A stretch of DNA of 64,000 nucleotides from an uncultured Opitutales bacterium (lineage in GTDB: Bacteria > Verrucomicrobiota > Verrucomicrobiia > Opitutales > Intestinicryptomonadaceae), in assembly GCA_900546565.1 (NCBI GenBank), contig URDC01000001.1, positions 104,781-168,780 of the forward strand, in the 5' to 3' direction. This document shows, piece after piece, positions 33,852 through 43,491 of the stretch (positions within the stretch are counted from its first letter, which is position 1; every line of letters begins with the position of its first letter). Below the pieces are notes generated by a model that saw only the letters and a list, made by a program, of their open reading frames with translations, did not search any database and was not told the DNA's origin. The translations under genes and the position numbers were made by a program.

Positions 33852-35792
33852 TCAAGCTTTTTTTATGCGTTGTTTTTTGCGCGAAGAGAGCAAAATTTTT
33901 ACCGCGCCGGCGAGTGTGAAGGCGGCGCAAACCCACACAAACCAATCGCCGTAACGGACATAGAAGGAGGAGTCGGAGTCGAAATTTTTGTATGTGATTA
34001 CGTCGACAAAGCCGCAGCCGCGGAAGTATATGGAGTTGTCGGAATCGAGCATCGGGGCGGGGCGGCGCGGAGCGAGTGTGCGGGAATCGAGCGTTTTGCC
34101 GAACTCGTTCTTTATGACCATTGCGCGTTCGGGCCTGCCGTTTTCGGCGTTCCAAGTTTTGCCGTCGGCGGTTGAAATTGTGGTGCAGGGCAGCATTCTG
34201 CCGTATTGGTCGAAGACGGTGCTGAGCCCGTTGTTTGAGGAGCGCAACAGGACTTTGCGTGTTGCCGCCGCCTGCAATGCCGAATGCGAGGCGTGCTGCC
34301 ACGCGCCCGCCTCGCGTCCATACCAGGAATCGTTTGTGCAGACAAAGAGCATATCCGCGCCGTTTTTTGCCATTGAGCGTCCGAGTTCGGGGAAGACGTC
34401 TTCGTAGCAAATCATCGTGCCGATTTTATAGGTTTTGCCGTTGATTTCGGCGGGGAACGGGGTGTCGGTGTCGCCGCGTTTCATATTACCGACGGGGACA
34501 ACTTTGCCGAGGAACGAGAACGGGGCTGGGACGTATTCTCCGAAGGGGACGAGGTGTTTTTTTGCGTAGCCGTGCGGCGCGAAACCCGATTTTTCGGATA
34601 CGAAGAATGCGCCGTTTTGGGCGGTGTCGGTTTGGGTATCGTATGTTAGTGCGCCGATTAGAAGCGGGGTGTTGGCGCGGCGGGCGGCGTCTTCAATCCA
34701 CGCCTTCATTTGCGGGAAATTGACGGGGTAGCGCGGCGGTGTAGCCGCCTCGGGCCACAGGATTACGTCGGTGTCGTTTTTGGAGAGTTCTTGTGTGAGG
34801 GCGGAGATTGTTTGGAGATTTTGGGTGGCGAGGGCGTCGTTCCACTTCAATATTCCCGCAAAGTCGGTTTGCACCAGCCCCGCGCGGAACTCGGTGCGTT
34901 CGTTTTCGGCGCGAGGGAGATTGGCGATGTATGTCCAGACACCCGAAAGTATCAGCAGAAGCGCGACGTAAAACTCGGGCGTGAAGCGGTTCTGCTTTGC
35001 GGCGTTTTGCGCGGCAAACTTGGCGCGTTGGAGTTTGTAGAGGCGGCAGACATATTCGGCGGTCGCCAGATTGAAAAATATCAGCGAGAATGAAACAAAC
35101 CATACCCCGCCCCAGCTCGCGCTCTGGATTACGGCTGTGCGCGTCCACTGCGAATTCGCCAGCAAAAGCCATGGGAAGCCCGTCATTATCCAGCTTCTGA
35201 GCCACTCTAAAAGCGTCCACACGCTCGCGATTGCAAGGTAGTTGACGAGGCGCGAAAGGGCGTCTTCGTCGGAGCGCGGCAGCATTTTCGGCAGTAGCGC
35301 GAACCACGGGAATATGAACCCCGCGCTGATTATCAGCGGCAGAACCGCAACCGCCGCGTAGCCTGCCGGCGGGTAGACGTGGCGCAGCCAAGCCAGAATC
35401 CAGACCCACGCCGCGTATGTGCCGACGAATGCCGAAATCAGGTAAACGCGTTTGATAGGCGATTTTTTGCGGGGCTGTGCGGAATGGGCGGGTGCATGCT
35501 GAAAAGTTGTCGCGCAGGGGGTGGAAGCGGTGTCTATATTTGCGCAAGGAGCTTTGAGCGTTGCGGCGGAAAGTGGCGTTTTGGCGAAGTCGGGGCGCGG
35601 TCGGCGCGCGGGATCGGGCTGTTTTCGTGTTTCGACAAACAAAAGTTTACACGCGACGACTGCGGGAATTGCGAAGACGTATGCGAACTCGGCGACGCCG
35701 TAAGGCTCGAATGCCGCGGCGTAGAGCGCACACGAAACGGCGACGGACACCGCCGCCGCCGCGCATTTAAGCTTTGTGGAGTCTATCGCCAT
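33852..35792 (-). CDS. lnt: Apolipoprotein N-acyltransferase
   Basis: Adds the third acyl chain to the N-terminal cysteine of lipoproteins at the outer face of the inner membrane. It is 646 residues; the membrane part occupies about 1-290 and the nitrilase-like domain follows, with the catalytic triad Glu in ILWPEAATPPRYP, Lys in YAKKHLVPFGEYVP and Cys in GTMICYEDVFPELGR. A final helix lies near 620. Residues ~55-112 are an unusual hydrophilic Pro/Thr/Ala-rich insertion between the second and third helices, accounting for the extra length (E. coli Lnt is 512). The window encodes several lipoproteins as substrates. It is 20 bp after secA. Confidence 0.95.
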   Translation of the reverse strand: MAIDSTKLKCAAAAVSVAVSCALYAAAFEPYGVAEFAYVFAIPAVVACKLLFVETRKQPDPARRPRPDFAKTPLSAATLKAPCANIDTASTPCATTFQHAPAHSAQPRKKSPIKRVYLISAFVGTYAAWVWILAWLRHVYPPAGYAAVAVLPLIISAGFIFPWFALLPKMLPRSDEDALSRLVNYLAIASVWTLLEWLRSWIMTGFPWLLLANSQWTRTAVIQSASWGGVWFVSFSLIFFNLATAEYVCRLYKLQRAKFAAQNAAKQNRFTPEFYVALLLILSGVWTYIANLPRAENERTEFRAGLVQTDFAGILKWNDALATQNLQTISALTQELSKNDTDVILWPEAATPPRYPVNFPQMKAWIEDAARRANTPLLIGALTYDTQTDTAQNGAFFVSEKSGFAPHGYAKKHLVPFGEYVPAPFSFLGKVVPVGNMKRGDTDTPFPAEINGKTYKIGTMICYEDVFPELGRSMAKNGADMLFVCTNDSWYGREAGAWQHASHSALQAAATRKVLLRSSNNGLSTVFDQYGRMLPCTTISTADGKTWNAENGRPERAMVIKNEFGKTLDSRTLAPRRPAPMLDSDNSIYFRGCGFVDVITYKNFDSDSSFYVRYGDWFVWVCAAFTLAGAVKILLSSRKKQRIKKA

Positions 35793-35812
35793 TTACCGAG
35801 TCCGAGCGGGGT

Positions 35813-38791
35813 TTACCATTTTTCGAGCTTCCAGCCTTCGTCCCTGATGAGGGATTCCGCCTTCTTGAATTTGAGCTCGCGGGTTTCGCCGTTTTTGGAG
35901 ATTACGACGGTGTCGTTGCGCCCGATTTTGGGAAGCTCGATTTCGGGAATTTTAAGCTCGATTTCCTTTTCGGGCTTGGCGTCCTTGCCCGCGACGAGCG
36001 TTTTTTCGGTCTCGGGAGTGTGGGAGATCAGGCGCGTTTCCTTTGCCTGCATTTTTTCAATCATAGCCTGCAAGACCTCCAAGCTCGACGCGCTGCGGAA
36101 CAATCCGATGAGAACGTCGTTGCGGATTTTGCCGATGAGGGACTCGAAGAATTTGAACGCCTCGCTCTTGTATTCGTTGAGGGGGTCTTTTTGTCCGTAG
36201 CCGCGCAGGCCGATACTGCGGCGGAGATCCTCCATTTCGGTGAGGTGGTCCTGCCAGTTTTTGTCGATTGAATGAAGCACGACGAACCGCTCTATTGCAA
36301 CGAGCGCGTTGGGGTCTTCGACCTCTTCGCGGATTTTGTAGACCTCGCCGAGTTCGGACATAATGATATCGCGGATTTCCTCGGGCTTTTTGCCTTCGAG
36401 CTGCTCGGGGATTATCGCCATGGGAATGCGGCTTGTAATCCAGCTGCAAAGCTGCTGCAAGTCGCCCTTTTCGGGGAAGCCCGAAGCGGGAGTGATGTTG
36501 GCTATACGCTCGTCAAGTTCGTCCATAATGAAGTCGAAGACGAGTTTGCGGGGGGTATCGGAGTAAATTGCCTCGTTGCGCAAGCCGTAGATGATTTCGC
36601 GCTGTTTATTGAGGACGTCGTCGAACTGCAAGAGGCGTTTGCGCATCGAGTAGTTCTGGCTTTCGACGGTCTTTTGCGCACGCTCTATTGAGCGGTTGAG
36701 CAGCGGGTGGTCGAGCGGCGCGCCCTCCTGAAATGTGTTATTGAGGATTCGCGCGAGAGGCCCGCTGCCGAAGATTCGCAGGAGGTCGTCTTCGAGCGAG
36801 ACGAGGAATTTGGAAAGTCCGTTATCGCCCTGACGCGCGCAGCGGCCGCGCAGCTGGCGGTCTATACGGCGCGACTCGTGGCGTTCCGTTCCCAGAACGT
36901 AGAGCCCGCCGAGTTCGTTGACGCCCTCGCCGAGTTTGATGTCGGTTCCGCGCCCCGCCATATTCGTGGCGATTGTAACCGCGCCCATTTGTCCAGCCTG
37001 CGCGACTATTTCCGCCTCCTGTTGGTGGTGTTTTGCGTTCAAAACCGTATGCGGAATGTTTTTGCGTTTGAGCATTCGGCTGAGGACTTCCGAAGCCTCG
37101 ACCGACGCTGTGCCCACAAGCACGGGCTGTCCGCGCAAATGCGCCGCCTCGATTTCGGCGATTGCGGCGTTGTATTTTTCGCGCCGCGTTTTATAGATGA
37201 CGTCGTTTTTGTCGATTCGGCGGCAGGGCTTGTTTGTGGGAATCGCCATTACGTTGAGCCCGTAGATATCGTGGAACTCCTGCGCTTCGGTTTCCGCCGT
37301 GCCCGTCATACCCGCGAGTTTTTCGTAGAGGCGGAAATAGTTTTGGATTGTGATTGTAGCGTAGGTCTTGGTTTCCTTCTCGATTTTTACGCCCTCTTTC
37401 GCCTCGACCGCCTGATGGAGCCCTTCGCTCCAACGGCGTCCGTACATTATGCGCCCCGTGTTGGGGTCGACGATGTGCACTTTGCCGTCCTGAACGACGT
37501 ATTCGATGTCCTTTTCGTAAATCGAGTAGGCGCGCAGGAGTTGGCTGAGGCAATGGATATGCTCCGAAAGCGCGATGAATTTGTCCTCCGCCGCCATTTT
37601 CTTCTGCTGCTTTTGTTGCGGCGTAAGGGCGGCATCGGCGTCGATTTCCATAAAGATTGTTGGCAGGTCGGGCAGGACGAACGCGTCGGGATTTTCGGGG
37701 TGGACGGCGTTGCGTCCGCGCTCGGTGAGGTCGCTTGTGTGCTGTTTTTCGTCGATGACGTAATAGAGCTGCTCGGTGAACTTGAAGCGGTCGACTTTGC
37801 GGAAGTCCGCAGCCATTTCCATATCGATTTTATCGAGCTTTTTGCGCAGGTCGGCGTCTTCCATAAGCTGGCGCAGAATGCGGTTTTTGGGCGAGCCGAG
37901 TTTTACCTGCCACATCTTGATTATTGTGGACTCGTCGACGGAGTGTGCTTCGTGCGCCTGTTTGACCTCGTTGATGAGTTTGTTGCAGAACTGGTTTTGC
38001 AGCTTGACGACTTTTTCGACGAGCGGTTTGAGCTCGTTGAAAGGCTCTTCGCGCTCTTCCTGAACGGGGCCCGAGATGATTAGCGGGGTGCGGGCTTCGT
38101 CGATGAGGATTGAGTCGACTTCGTCGACTATGCAATAGTAATGGGGGCGTTGGACTTGCGCCTCCGCGCTCGACGCCATACCGTTGTCGCGCAGGTAGTC
38201 GAAGCCGAATTCGCTCGCCGTGCCGTAGGTGATGTCGGCTTTGTATGCCTCGGCTTTTTCCGCCATATCCTGCATATTGTAAATCCACGAAACGGATATG
38301 CCAAGGAAGTTGTAGAGGTAGCCCATCCACTCGGAGTCGCGGCGGGCGAGGTATTCGTTGACTGTGACCAAGTGGCAGCCCTTGCCCGTGAGTGCGTTGA
38401 GGTAGAGGGGCAGGGTTGCGACGAGTGTTTTACCCTCGCCCGTTGCCATTTCGGCAATCATATTTTGGTGGAGTGCCATACCGCCGATTAGCTGGACATC
38501 GTAATGCACCATTTGCCACTCGATTTCGTGTCCGCAGACGGTGACCTTTTTGCCGCACAGGCGGCGGGCGGCGTTTTTGACGGTGGCGAACGCCTCGGGC
38601 AGGAGCTGGTCGAGCGTTTCGCCCTTTGCAAGGCGCGCTTTGAATTCGTCGGTCTTCGCCCGAAGCTGCTCGTCGGTCAGCGACTGGTATTGCTGTTCGA
38701 GTTCGTTGATTTTTGCGATTATCGGGCGAGCCTTTTTATAGAATTTTTTGTAATGGCTGCCTGCGAAGAGTTTTATTATTTGTGCTAACAT
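35813..38791 (-). CDS. secA: Protein translocase ATPase SecA
   Basis: Motor ATPase that drives preproteins through SecYEG. It is 992 residues. Walker [21 protein letters not shown]; Walker [21 protein letters not shown]; preprotein cross-linking domain; second nucleotide-binding fold with [20 protein letters not shown] and [17 protein letters not shown]. About 60-70 extra residues occur within the PPXD/NBD region compared with E. coli, and the C-terminal cysteine zinc motif (CxCxSGxxxxCH/C) is absent: the protein ends [11 protein letters not shown]. It is followed by lnt and preceded by lepB, so export functions are grouped. Confidence 0.98.
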   Translation of the reverse strand: MLAQIIKLFAGSHYKKFYKKARPIIAKINELEQQYQSLTDEQLRAKTDEFKARLAKGETLDQLLPEAFATVKNAARRLCGKKVTVCGHEIEWQMVHYDVQLIGGMALHQNMIAEMATGEGKTLVATLPLYLNALTGKGCHLVTVNEYLARRDSEWMGYLYNFLGISVSWIYNMQDMAEKAEAYKADITYGTASEFGFDYLRDNGMASSAEAQVQRPHYYCIVDEVDSILIDEARTPLIISGPVQEEREEPFNELKPLVEKVVKLQNQFCNKLINEVKQAHEAHSVDESTIIKMWQVKLGSPKNRILRQLMEDADLRKKLDKIDMEMAADFRKVDRFKFTEQLYYVIDEKQHTSDLTERGRNAVHPENPDAFVLPDLPTIFMEIDADAALTPQQKQQKKMAAEDKFIALSEHIHCLSQLLRAYSIYEKDIEYVVQDGKVHIVDPNTGRIMYGRRWSEGLHQAVEAKEGVKIEKETKTYATITIQNYFRLYEKLAGMTGTAETEAQEFHDIYGLNVMAIPTNKPCRRIDKNDVIYKTRREKYNAAIAEIEAAHLRGQPVLVGTASVEASEVLSRMLKRKNIPHTVLNAKHHQQEAEIVAQAGQMGAVTIATNMAGRGTDIKLGEGVNELGGLYVLGTERHESRRIDRQLRGRCARQGDNGLSKFLVSLEDDLLRIFGSGPLARILNNTFQEGAPLDHPLLNRSIERAQKTVESQNYSMRKRLLQFDDVLNKQREIIYGLRNEAIYSDTPRKLVFDFIMDELDERIANITPASGFPEKGDLQQLCSWITSRIPMAIIPEQLEGKKPEEIRDIIMSELGEVYKIREEVEDPNALVAIERFVVLHSIDKNWQDHLTEMEDLRRSIGLRGYGQKDPLNEYKSEAFKFFESLIGKIRNDVLIGLFRSASSLEVLQAMIEKMQAKETRLISHTPETEKTLVAGKDAKPEKEIELKIPEIELPKIGRNDTVVISKNGETRELKFKKAESLIRDEGWKLEKW

Positions 38792-38928
38792 TTTTTGCTT
38801 TCTTTAAATTTTTTGTTTTCGGTTTGTTGCGGCGTTTTTTTTTGTTTTTTATTATTTTATGCCGCGTTTATTGTATGGTTGGAGTCGGGGGCGGTTTGGT
38901 GTGTTTTACACTGCCTTAGACCGCGTTT

Positions 38929-40203
38929 TTATTTTGTGGGTCCCCAACGAGCCGAAAACGGGTAGAAAATTATCAGCGATTTCCCCACGACCGCGCGTTC
39001 GGGGACGCTGCCCCAATAGCGGCTGTCGAGGCTGTTGGCGGAATTGTCGCCCATTGCCCAATACGATTTTTCGGGGACTGTGATTTTTGCGCCGCCCGAC
39101 ATCGAGCCGTCCGCGACGTATCCGCAATATCCGCCCTCCTTTTTTGCGTTCTTTTCGAATGCGGGCGAACCCGCTGCGGGCTTGCCGTTTCTTAGAAGTG
39201 TGGTGTTTTCGACTTGCAGGGTATCGCCGCCTTCGCCCGCGATACGCTTTATGTAATAGCGGTCGTCGGGTATGCCGCCGTTTAGGCGGGTGAGGCCGTC
39301 GCAATATTTTGTCAGGAATACGAACGGCTCGCCCACTTTCGGCTTTCGGAAATTGTATGTGAAGCGGTCGACGAATAGCATATCGCCGCCGAGCAAATCG
39401 AAGTTCAGCATTGTCTGGTTTTTGCCGAACTTGCCGAGGCGCAGGTAGAATTTATCGGCGTTGCGCACGATGTCGCCCGAATTGTATTTCGCCTTGAAAT
39501 ACTCGGGGAGGGTGGAGGCGTTCGGCACGGGGAACGCCTTCAAAATTACGTCGTCTATCGGAAACTCCTGAGGGAGGGTGATGTTTTGGATTTTTCCGCC
39601 CTGCAATAATGAATATTTATGCGCCTTGGTGGGGATTATGAAAAAGTCGCGCGCGCCGACCTCCTCGAACGCGAAAAGTCCGCCGCGCGGCGTTGCGTAT
39701 TCGGGGTTGTTTATTTCTATGAACAAGTCGCCGTCCGACTCGGCTTTGAGCGAATAGTTTGTTGCGGCGTTGAATATGCGCCGCAGGATTTTTTTGTAGG
39801 GCTTGGGGGCGTTTTCTTCGTCGGTGTATACCTCCGAAGTCATTCCGTAGAAGCTCGGATACATCGAGTTTGTCGGAATTTTAAACGGCTGCAAAAAGAA
39901 GCTGCGTATGCCCAATGCCACGATTCCTGCGACTACTACCATATCGACGTAATCCGCCCACGCCGTCAGCGGGTATATTTTACCGCCGCAACGGCGCATC
40001 AGCGGTTCGAGGTTACGCTCCAACTCGTCGTATGTCTTAGAATCGGACTTACCGTCGGCAATGAGCTCTTCTAGCTTGTCGATATAGGCGAGCATTTCGC
40101 GCCCGTCGACGTCTGCGAGGAGGTCTTTGCGGTAGTTGTAGACCTTGTAGGCTGTCGAAAGCAGGTCTTTTGCCTTCTTTTTCTGTCCCTTGAAAAATAG
40201 CAT
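38929..40203 (-). CDS. lepB: Signal peptidase I, long form
   Basis: Membrane endopeptidase that removes signal peptides. It is 424 residues, much longer than E. coli LepB (324). The first ~85 residues are a charged cytosolic region, then one clear membrane helix (VDMVVVAGIVALGIRSFFLQ), then box B with the catalytic Ser in KIPTNSMYPSFYGM. A long insertion (about residues 125-270) precedes the rest of the catalytic fold: DMLFVDRFTYNFRKPKVGEP, the lysine box YYIKRIAGEGGDTLQV, and box E, SYWAMGDNSANSLDSRYWG. The catalytic Ser/Lys dyad thus seems intact. It is 1 bp after lepA, a common pairing. Confidence 0.93.
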   Translation of the reverse strand: MLFFKGQKKKAKDLLSTAYKVYNYRKDLLADVDGREMLAYIDKLEELIADGKSDSKTYDELERNLEPLMRRCGGKIYPLTAWADYVDMVVVAGIVALGIRSFFLQPFKIPTNSMYPSFYGMTSEVYTDEENAPKPYKKILRRIFNAATNYSLKAESDGDLFIEINNPEYATPRGGLFAFEEVGARDFFIIPTKAHKYSLLQGGKIQNITLPQEFPIDDVILKAFPVPNASTLPEYFKAKYNSGDIVRNADKFYLRLGKFGKNQTMLNFDLLGGDMLFVDRFTYNFRKPKVGEPFVFLTKYCDGLTRLNGGIPDDRYYIKRIAGEGGDTLQVENTTLLRNGKPAAGSPAFEKNAKKEGGYCGYVADGSMSGGAKITVPEKSYWAMGDNSANSLDSRYWGSVPERAVVGKSLIIFYPFSARWGPTK

Positions 40204-40204
40204 T

Positions 40205-42004
40205 TTACGTGTTCGATTTTAGGACGTTGACGAATGCCTCTTGGGGAATCGAAACTTTGCCGATTTGTTTCATTCGCTTTTTGCCCTCTTTTTGTTTTTC
40301 GAGAAGTTTTTTCTTGCGGGTGATGTCGCCGCCGTAGCACTTTGCGGTGACGTCCTTGCGGAACGAGCCGATTGTCTCCCTCGCGATGATTTTGCCGCCG
40401 ACTGCCGCCTGTATTGCAATCTTGAACATTTGTCTCGGCAGAATGTCTTTGAGTTTGGCGCACAGGGCGCGCCCCTTGCTTTCGCATTTGTCGGCGTGGA
40501 CGATTGACGCGAACGCGTCGATATGCTCGCCGTTTACCAAGATGTCCAAGCGCACGAGTTTCGACTCGGCGTAGCCGTTCATTTCGTAGTCCAGACTGCC
40601 GTAGCCGCGCGTTATGCTTTTGAGTCTGTCGTTGAAATCGATGAGGATTTCGTTTAGCGGCAGCGAGCATACGAGCATTACACGGGTGTCGTCGATTGAA
40701 TCGGTGCGCTCGCAGAAGCCGCGTTTTTCGGCGACGAGCGCGAGCATATCGCCGATTGAATCCGTCGGAATCAAAATGCTTGCCGTTATCATCGGCTCGT
40801 AGATTGCCTTGATTAGCGACGGGTCGGGCAATTTGCAGGGGTTGTCGACTTCGATATGTGTGCCGTCGGTTAGGTCGAGTTTATAGACGACGCTCGGGTA
40901 GGTCGAGATTATGTCGAGGTCGTATTCCCTGCGCAGGCGTTCCTGCACGATTTCCATATGCAGCAAGCCCAAAAAGCCGCAGCGGAAGCCGAAGCCGAGC
41001 GCGACTGACGTTTCCGCCTGATATGTCAATGCGGCGTCGTTTAAGTGCAGTTTTGCTATGGAAACTTTGAGTTTTTCGTAATCCGACGTGTCGACGGGGT
41101 AGATGCCCGAGAACACCATTGGCTTTACCTCCTTATATCCCGGAAGCATATCTTTTGCGGGGGCGGACGAGTGTGTGATGGTGTCGCCGATTGTGATGTC
41201 GGAGATTTCCTTCACGTTGGAGACTATATAGCCCGTGCAGCCCGCGTCGAGCGTGGTTTCCACCGTCATTGTCGGGGTGAAGCGGCCGACCTCCTTGATT
41301 GTGGTCTTGCGCCCCGTGCCCATAAACTCGATTTCGTCGCCCGCGCGCAATGTGCCCGAAAAATTTCTGACATAGCAGATTACGCCCTTGTAGCTGTCGA
41401 AGACGCAATCGAATATCAATGCGCGTGTGGCTGGATAATCGGAATGTTTGGGCTGCGGAATGCGTTTTATGACTGCCGCAAGAATTTCGTCTATGCCTAT
41501 GCCGCTTTTGCCGCTTGCCAAGATTGCGTCCTCGGCGGGGATTGCGAGCAAGTCTTCGATTTGTTTTTTGCAGACGTCGGGTTGTGCGCTGGGCAAATCC
41601 ACTTTATTTATGACGGGGATTATTTCCAGACCCTGAGCTACTGCAAGATGGGCGTTTGCAACCGTCTGAGCCTCTACGCCCTGCGCTGCATCTATCAGCA
41701 GCAATGCGCCCTCGCACGCGGCCAGCGAGCGCGAAACTTCGTAGGAAAAGTCGACGTGTCCGGGGGTGTCGATGAGGTTTAGCAGGTATTTTTCGCCCTC
41801 GAACTCGTAATTCATCGACACCGGGTGGGACTTGATTGTTATGCCGCGTTCGCGCTCCAAGTCCATTGAATCCAAGAGTTGGTCTTGCATATCGCGTTTT
41901 TGGATTGTGTGTGTGCGTTCGAGCAATCTGTCCGACAATGTTGTTTTGCCGTGGTCGACGTGGGCGATTATGCAGAAATTTCTGATGTTTTTGATTTCTT
42001 CCAT
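40205..42004 (-). CDS. lepA: Elongation factor 4 (LepA)
   Basis: Translational GTPase that back-translocates or rescues stalled ribosomes and aids 30S biogenesis. It is 599 residues, full length. G1 is AHVDHGKTTLSDRLLERT, G3 is DTPGHVDFSYEVSRSLA, G4 is INKVDLPSA; the LepA-specific C-terminal domain contains GQ-like and RKKKLLEKQKEGKKRMKQIG, ending IPQEAFVNVLKSNT. It is the first gene of the lepA-lepB-secA-lnt series; its upstream gap holds the paired elements A4 and A5. Confidence 0.98.
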   Translation of the reverse strand: MEEIKNIRNFCIIAHVDHGKTTLSDRLLERTHTIQKRDMQDQLLDSMDLERERGITIKSHPVSMNYEFEGEKYLLNLIDTPGHVDFSYEVSRSLAACEGALLLIDAAQGVEAQTVANAHLAVAQGLEIIPVINKVDLPSAQPDVCKKQIEDLLAIPAEDAILASGKSGIGIDEILAAVIKRIPQPKHSDYPATRALIFDCVFDSYKGVICYVRNFSGTLRAGDEIEFMGTGRKTTIKEVGRFTPTMTVETTLDAGCTGYIVSNVKEISDITIGDTITHSSAPAKDMLPGYKEVKPMVFSGIYPVDTSDYEKLKVSIAKLHLNDAALTYQAETSVALGFGFRCGFLGLLHMEIVQERLRREYDLDIISTYPSVVYKLDLTDGTHIEVDNPCKLPDPSLIKAIYEPMITASILIPTDSIGDMLALVAEKRGFCERTDSIDDTRVMLVCSLPLNEILIDFNDRLKSITRGYGSLDYEMNGYAESKLVRLDILVNGEHIDAFASIVHADKCESKGRALCAKLKDILPRQMFKIAIQAAVGGKIIARETIGSFRKDVTAKCYGGDITRKKKLLEKQKEGKKRMKQIGKVSIPQEAFVNVLKSNT

Positions 42005-42086
42005 TAACTAACTCTCATTATATATACGTTCAATCCCTCTCATTATTCAGAGGTGTTGACTCCACGCAAGCCTTTTCTTTGCTAAA

Positions 42087-42281
42087 ACGGGCGAGGGCGT
42101 GCGCCTTCGTTGCGAATAATTTTATTTTTTACGGAAACATTCCACATTCGTGGAATGTTTTTTGTATTTAGATTCGCAACGGAGGCGCACTCACGGCTAA
42201 AAGACGGTTTTATTTCGGACTTGCGACCAATCGGTCGCCGACGCCTCATAAAACGCGAATCCTGCCTCGAGCCTCGCCCGT
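42087..42281 (+). repeat. Nested palindromic element, family A copy A4 (complete)
   Basis: Outer arms ACGGGCGAGG (42087-42096) and CCTCGCCCGT (42272-42281). Middle stem GTGCGCCTTCGTTGCGAAT (42099-42117) and ATTCGCAACGGAGGCGCAC (42172-42190), 19 bp with one G-T pair; note this differs from A2. Apical hairpin AAACATTCCAC-ATTC-GTGGAATGTTT (42135-42160), then TTTTGTATTTAGATT. The 3' segment lacks the ~50-bp module and instead has CACGGCTAAAAGACGG, similar to copy A5. It is not next to a stop codon, unlike A1-A3. Confidence 0.85.
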
Positions 42282-42370
42282 TTTAGCCAGCACCCACGGT
42301 TATTCTAATCCGAAGAAATAATGCAAACGAAAGAGAGTAAAAAAAAGATTTTCCGAATGGGAAGATTTTA

Positions 42371-42425
42371 TAGTTTCGAAAGAGACGCGGATTACTTCGT
42401 AATATCTGCTTTATCTCTCATTAAA
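42371..42425 (+). repeat. Dispersed hairpin repeat, family B (copy 7)
   Basis: GTTTCGAAAGAGACGCGGAT, then TTAC-TTC-GTAA, then TATCTGCTTTATCTCTCATT and AAAGAAAAG. It has the same frame as copies at 7241 and 63724 with changed arms. It sits between the oppositely oriented elements A4 and A5. Confidence 0.6.
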
Positions 42426-42492
42426 GAAAAGCGGAACGAAGTTAAGCTTTTCCATTATTTTTCGGATTAGGGTAAACGTGTGAGCCGAAAAA

Positions 42493-42690
42493 ACGCGCGA
42501 GGCGCGTGCCATAAAATCGCGGCTTTGCGAGCCGTAGCGTACTAAACGTACGTGAGGCGAAGCGAAACCGATTTTTGGCCGTGAGAGCGCCTCTTAATCG
42601 AATCTAAAAAATCAAAAAGCGTTCTTCGAATGAAGAACGCTCTGGTATAAATTAAATAAATTCGATTAAGAGGCGCACGCCATCGCGCGT
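42493..42690 (-). repeat. Nested palindromic element, family A copy A5 (complete, outer arms changed)
   Basis: Here the outer arms are ACGCGCGAGG (42493-42502) and ATCGCGCGT (42682-42690): GGGC/GCCC of other copies has become GCGC/GCGC, still complementary. Middle stem GAGCGCCTCTTAATCGAAT (42585-42603) and ATTCGATTAAGAGGCGC (42660-42676), perfect over the variable part. Apical hairpin AGCGTTCTTC-GAAT-GAAGAACGCT, with its T run on the minus strand. The remaining part has GCGTACTAAACGTACG and GGCGAAGCGAAACC. It faces element A4 about 210 bp away. Confidence 0.85.
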
Positions 42691-42728
42691 TTTTTTAATT
42701 GCGTGAAAATTTTGTCGATACACAGCAT

Positions 42729-43466
42729 ATGAAAAGGTTCGTATGTTTCTTGGTAGCGTTTGCCGTTTGCGGTATGCCGCTATTTTCGCAAAACAAAAAT
42801 TTTAACAAAGGAAATATTATGAAATTCGAGCTAAAACCCCTCCCGTATGCGCACACTGCGCTTGAACCGTGGATTGACGCAACGACCGTCGCGCTTCACC
42901 ACGATAAGCATCAGGCCACGTATGTCAACAATCTCAACAATGCTCTTGCGAAAGTGCCCGACTTCGAATTCGACGGAGGGCTTATCGGGCTTATCCGCAA
43001 TCTTTCGAAAGTTCCCGAAAGTGTTGCGGTTGCCGTCAAGAACAATGCGGGAGGGGTTTTCAACCACGAATTTTACTGGGGCGGGCTTTCGGGCGAAGCG
43101 TCGGTTGCCTCGCGCGACTTTGCCGAGGCGATAGAGCGGACGTTCGGATCTATGGAGAATTTCAGGCGCGATTTTTCCGAGCGCGGCGCGGCGGTTTTCG
43201 GCAGTGGCTATGTCTGGCTTTGCGCCGACCGCAAGGGAAATCTGCGGATTTTGACGAGCGCAAATCAGGACAATCCGATGTCGGACGCCGAGCTCGCCAA
43301 GGTTTGGGTGCCGATTTTCTGCGTGGACGTTTGGGAGCATTCATACTACTTGAAGTATCAGAATGTGCGCGCCGAATATTTGAAGAACATTTGGAACATT
43401 GTCGACTGGGAAAAGGTAAGCGAGCGTTTCGAGCGCGTTGTTGCAGGCGGCGATGTTTTAATGTAG
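42729..43466 (+). CDS. sod: Fe/Mn superoxide dismutase with in-frame signal peptide and internal start
   Basis: Dismutates superoxide. The core from MKFELKPLPYAHTALEPW is a full-length Fe/Mn SOD (215 residues) with metal ligands His in ALHHDKHQATYV, His in GVFNHEFYWGG, and Asp/His in VDVWEHSYYLKYQN. From the ATG at 42729 an extra 30 residues, MKRFVCFLVAFAVCGMPLFS then QNKNF, form a convincing signal peptide. The ATG of the core at 42819 has an excellent AAAGGA 7 bases upstream, while the 42729 ATG has none. Both an exported and a cytosolic form may be made. It may lead the operon with the DUF308 gene (25 bp downstream). Iron versus manganese cannot be decided. Confidence 0.92.
   Translation: MKRFVCFLVAFAVCGMPLFSQNKNFNKGNIMKFELKPLPYAHTALEPWIDATTVALHHDKHQATYVNNLNNALAKVPDFEFDGGLIGLIRNLSKVPESVAVAVKNNAGGVFNHEFYWGGLSGEASVASRDFAEAIERTFGSMENFRRDFSERGAAVFGSGYVWLCADRKGNLRILTSANQDNPMSDAELAKVWVPIFCVDVWEHSYYLKYQNVRAEYLKNIWNIVDWEKVSERFERVVAGGDVLM
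42807..42818 (+). promoter_or_regulatory. Strong internal ribosome-binding site in the sod gene
   Basis: AAAGGAAATATT directly precedes the in-frame ATG at 42819, with ideal 7-base spacing. It lies inside the codons for the signal-peptide extension and would start a cytosolic SOD. The upstream ATG at 42729 is preceded by CGATACACAGCAT, without Shine-Dalgarno character. Confidence 0.6.
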
Positions 43467-43491
43467 AAATCATGGAAAGTGAGTGTGTATT

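Noticed and set aside
36707..38083. Long plus-strand frame opposite secA
   Set aside because: Shadow of SecA codons; no start signals or conserved motifs.
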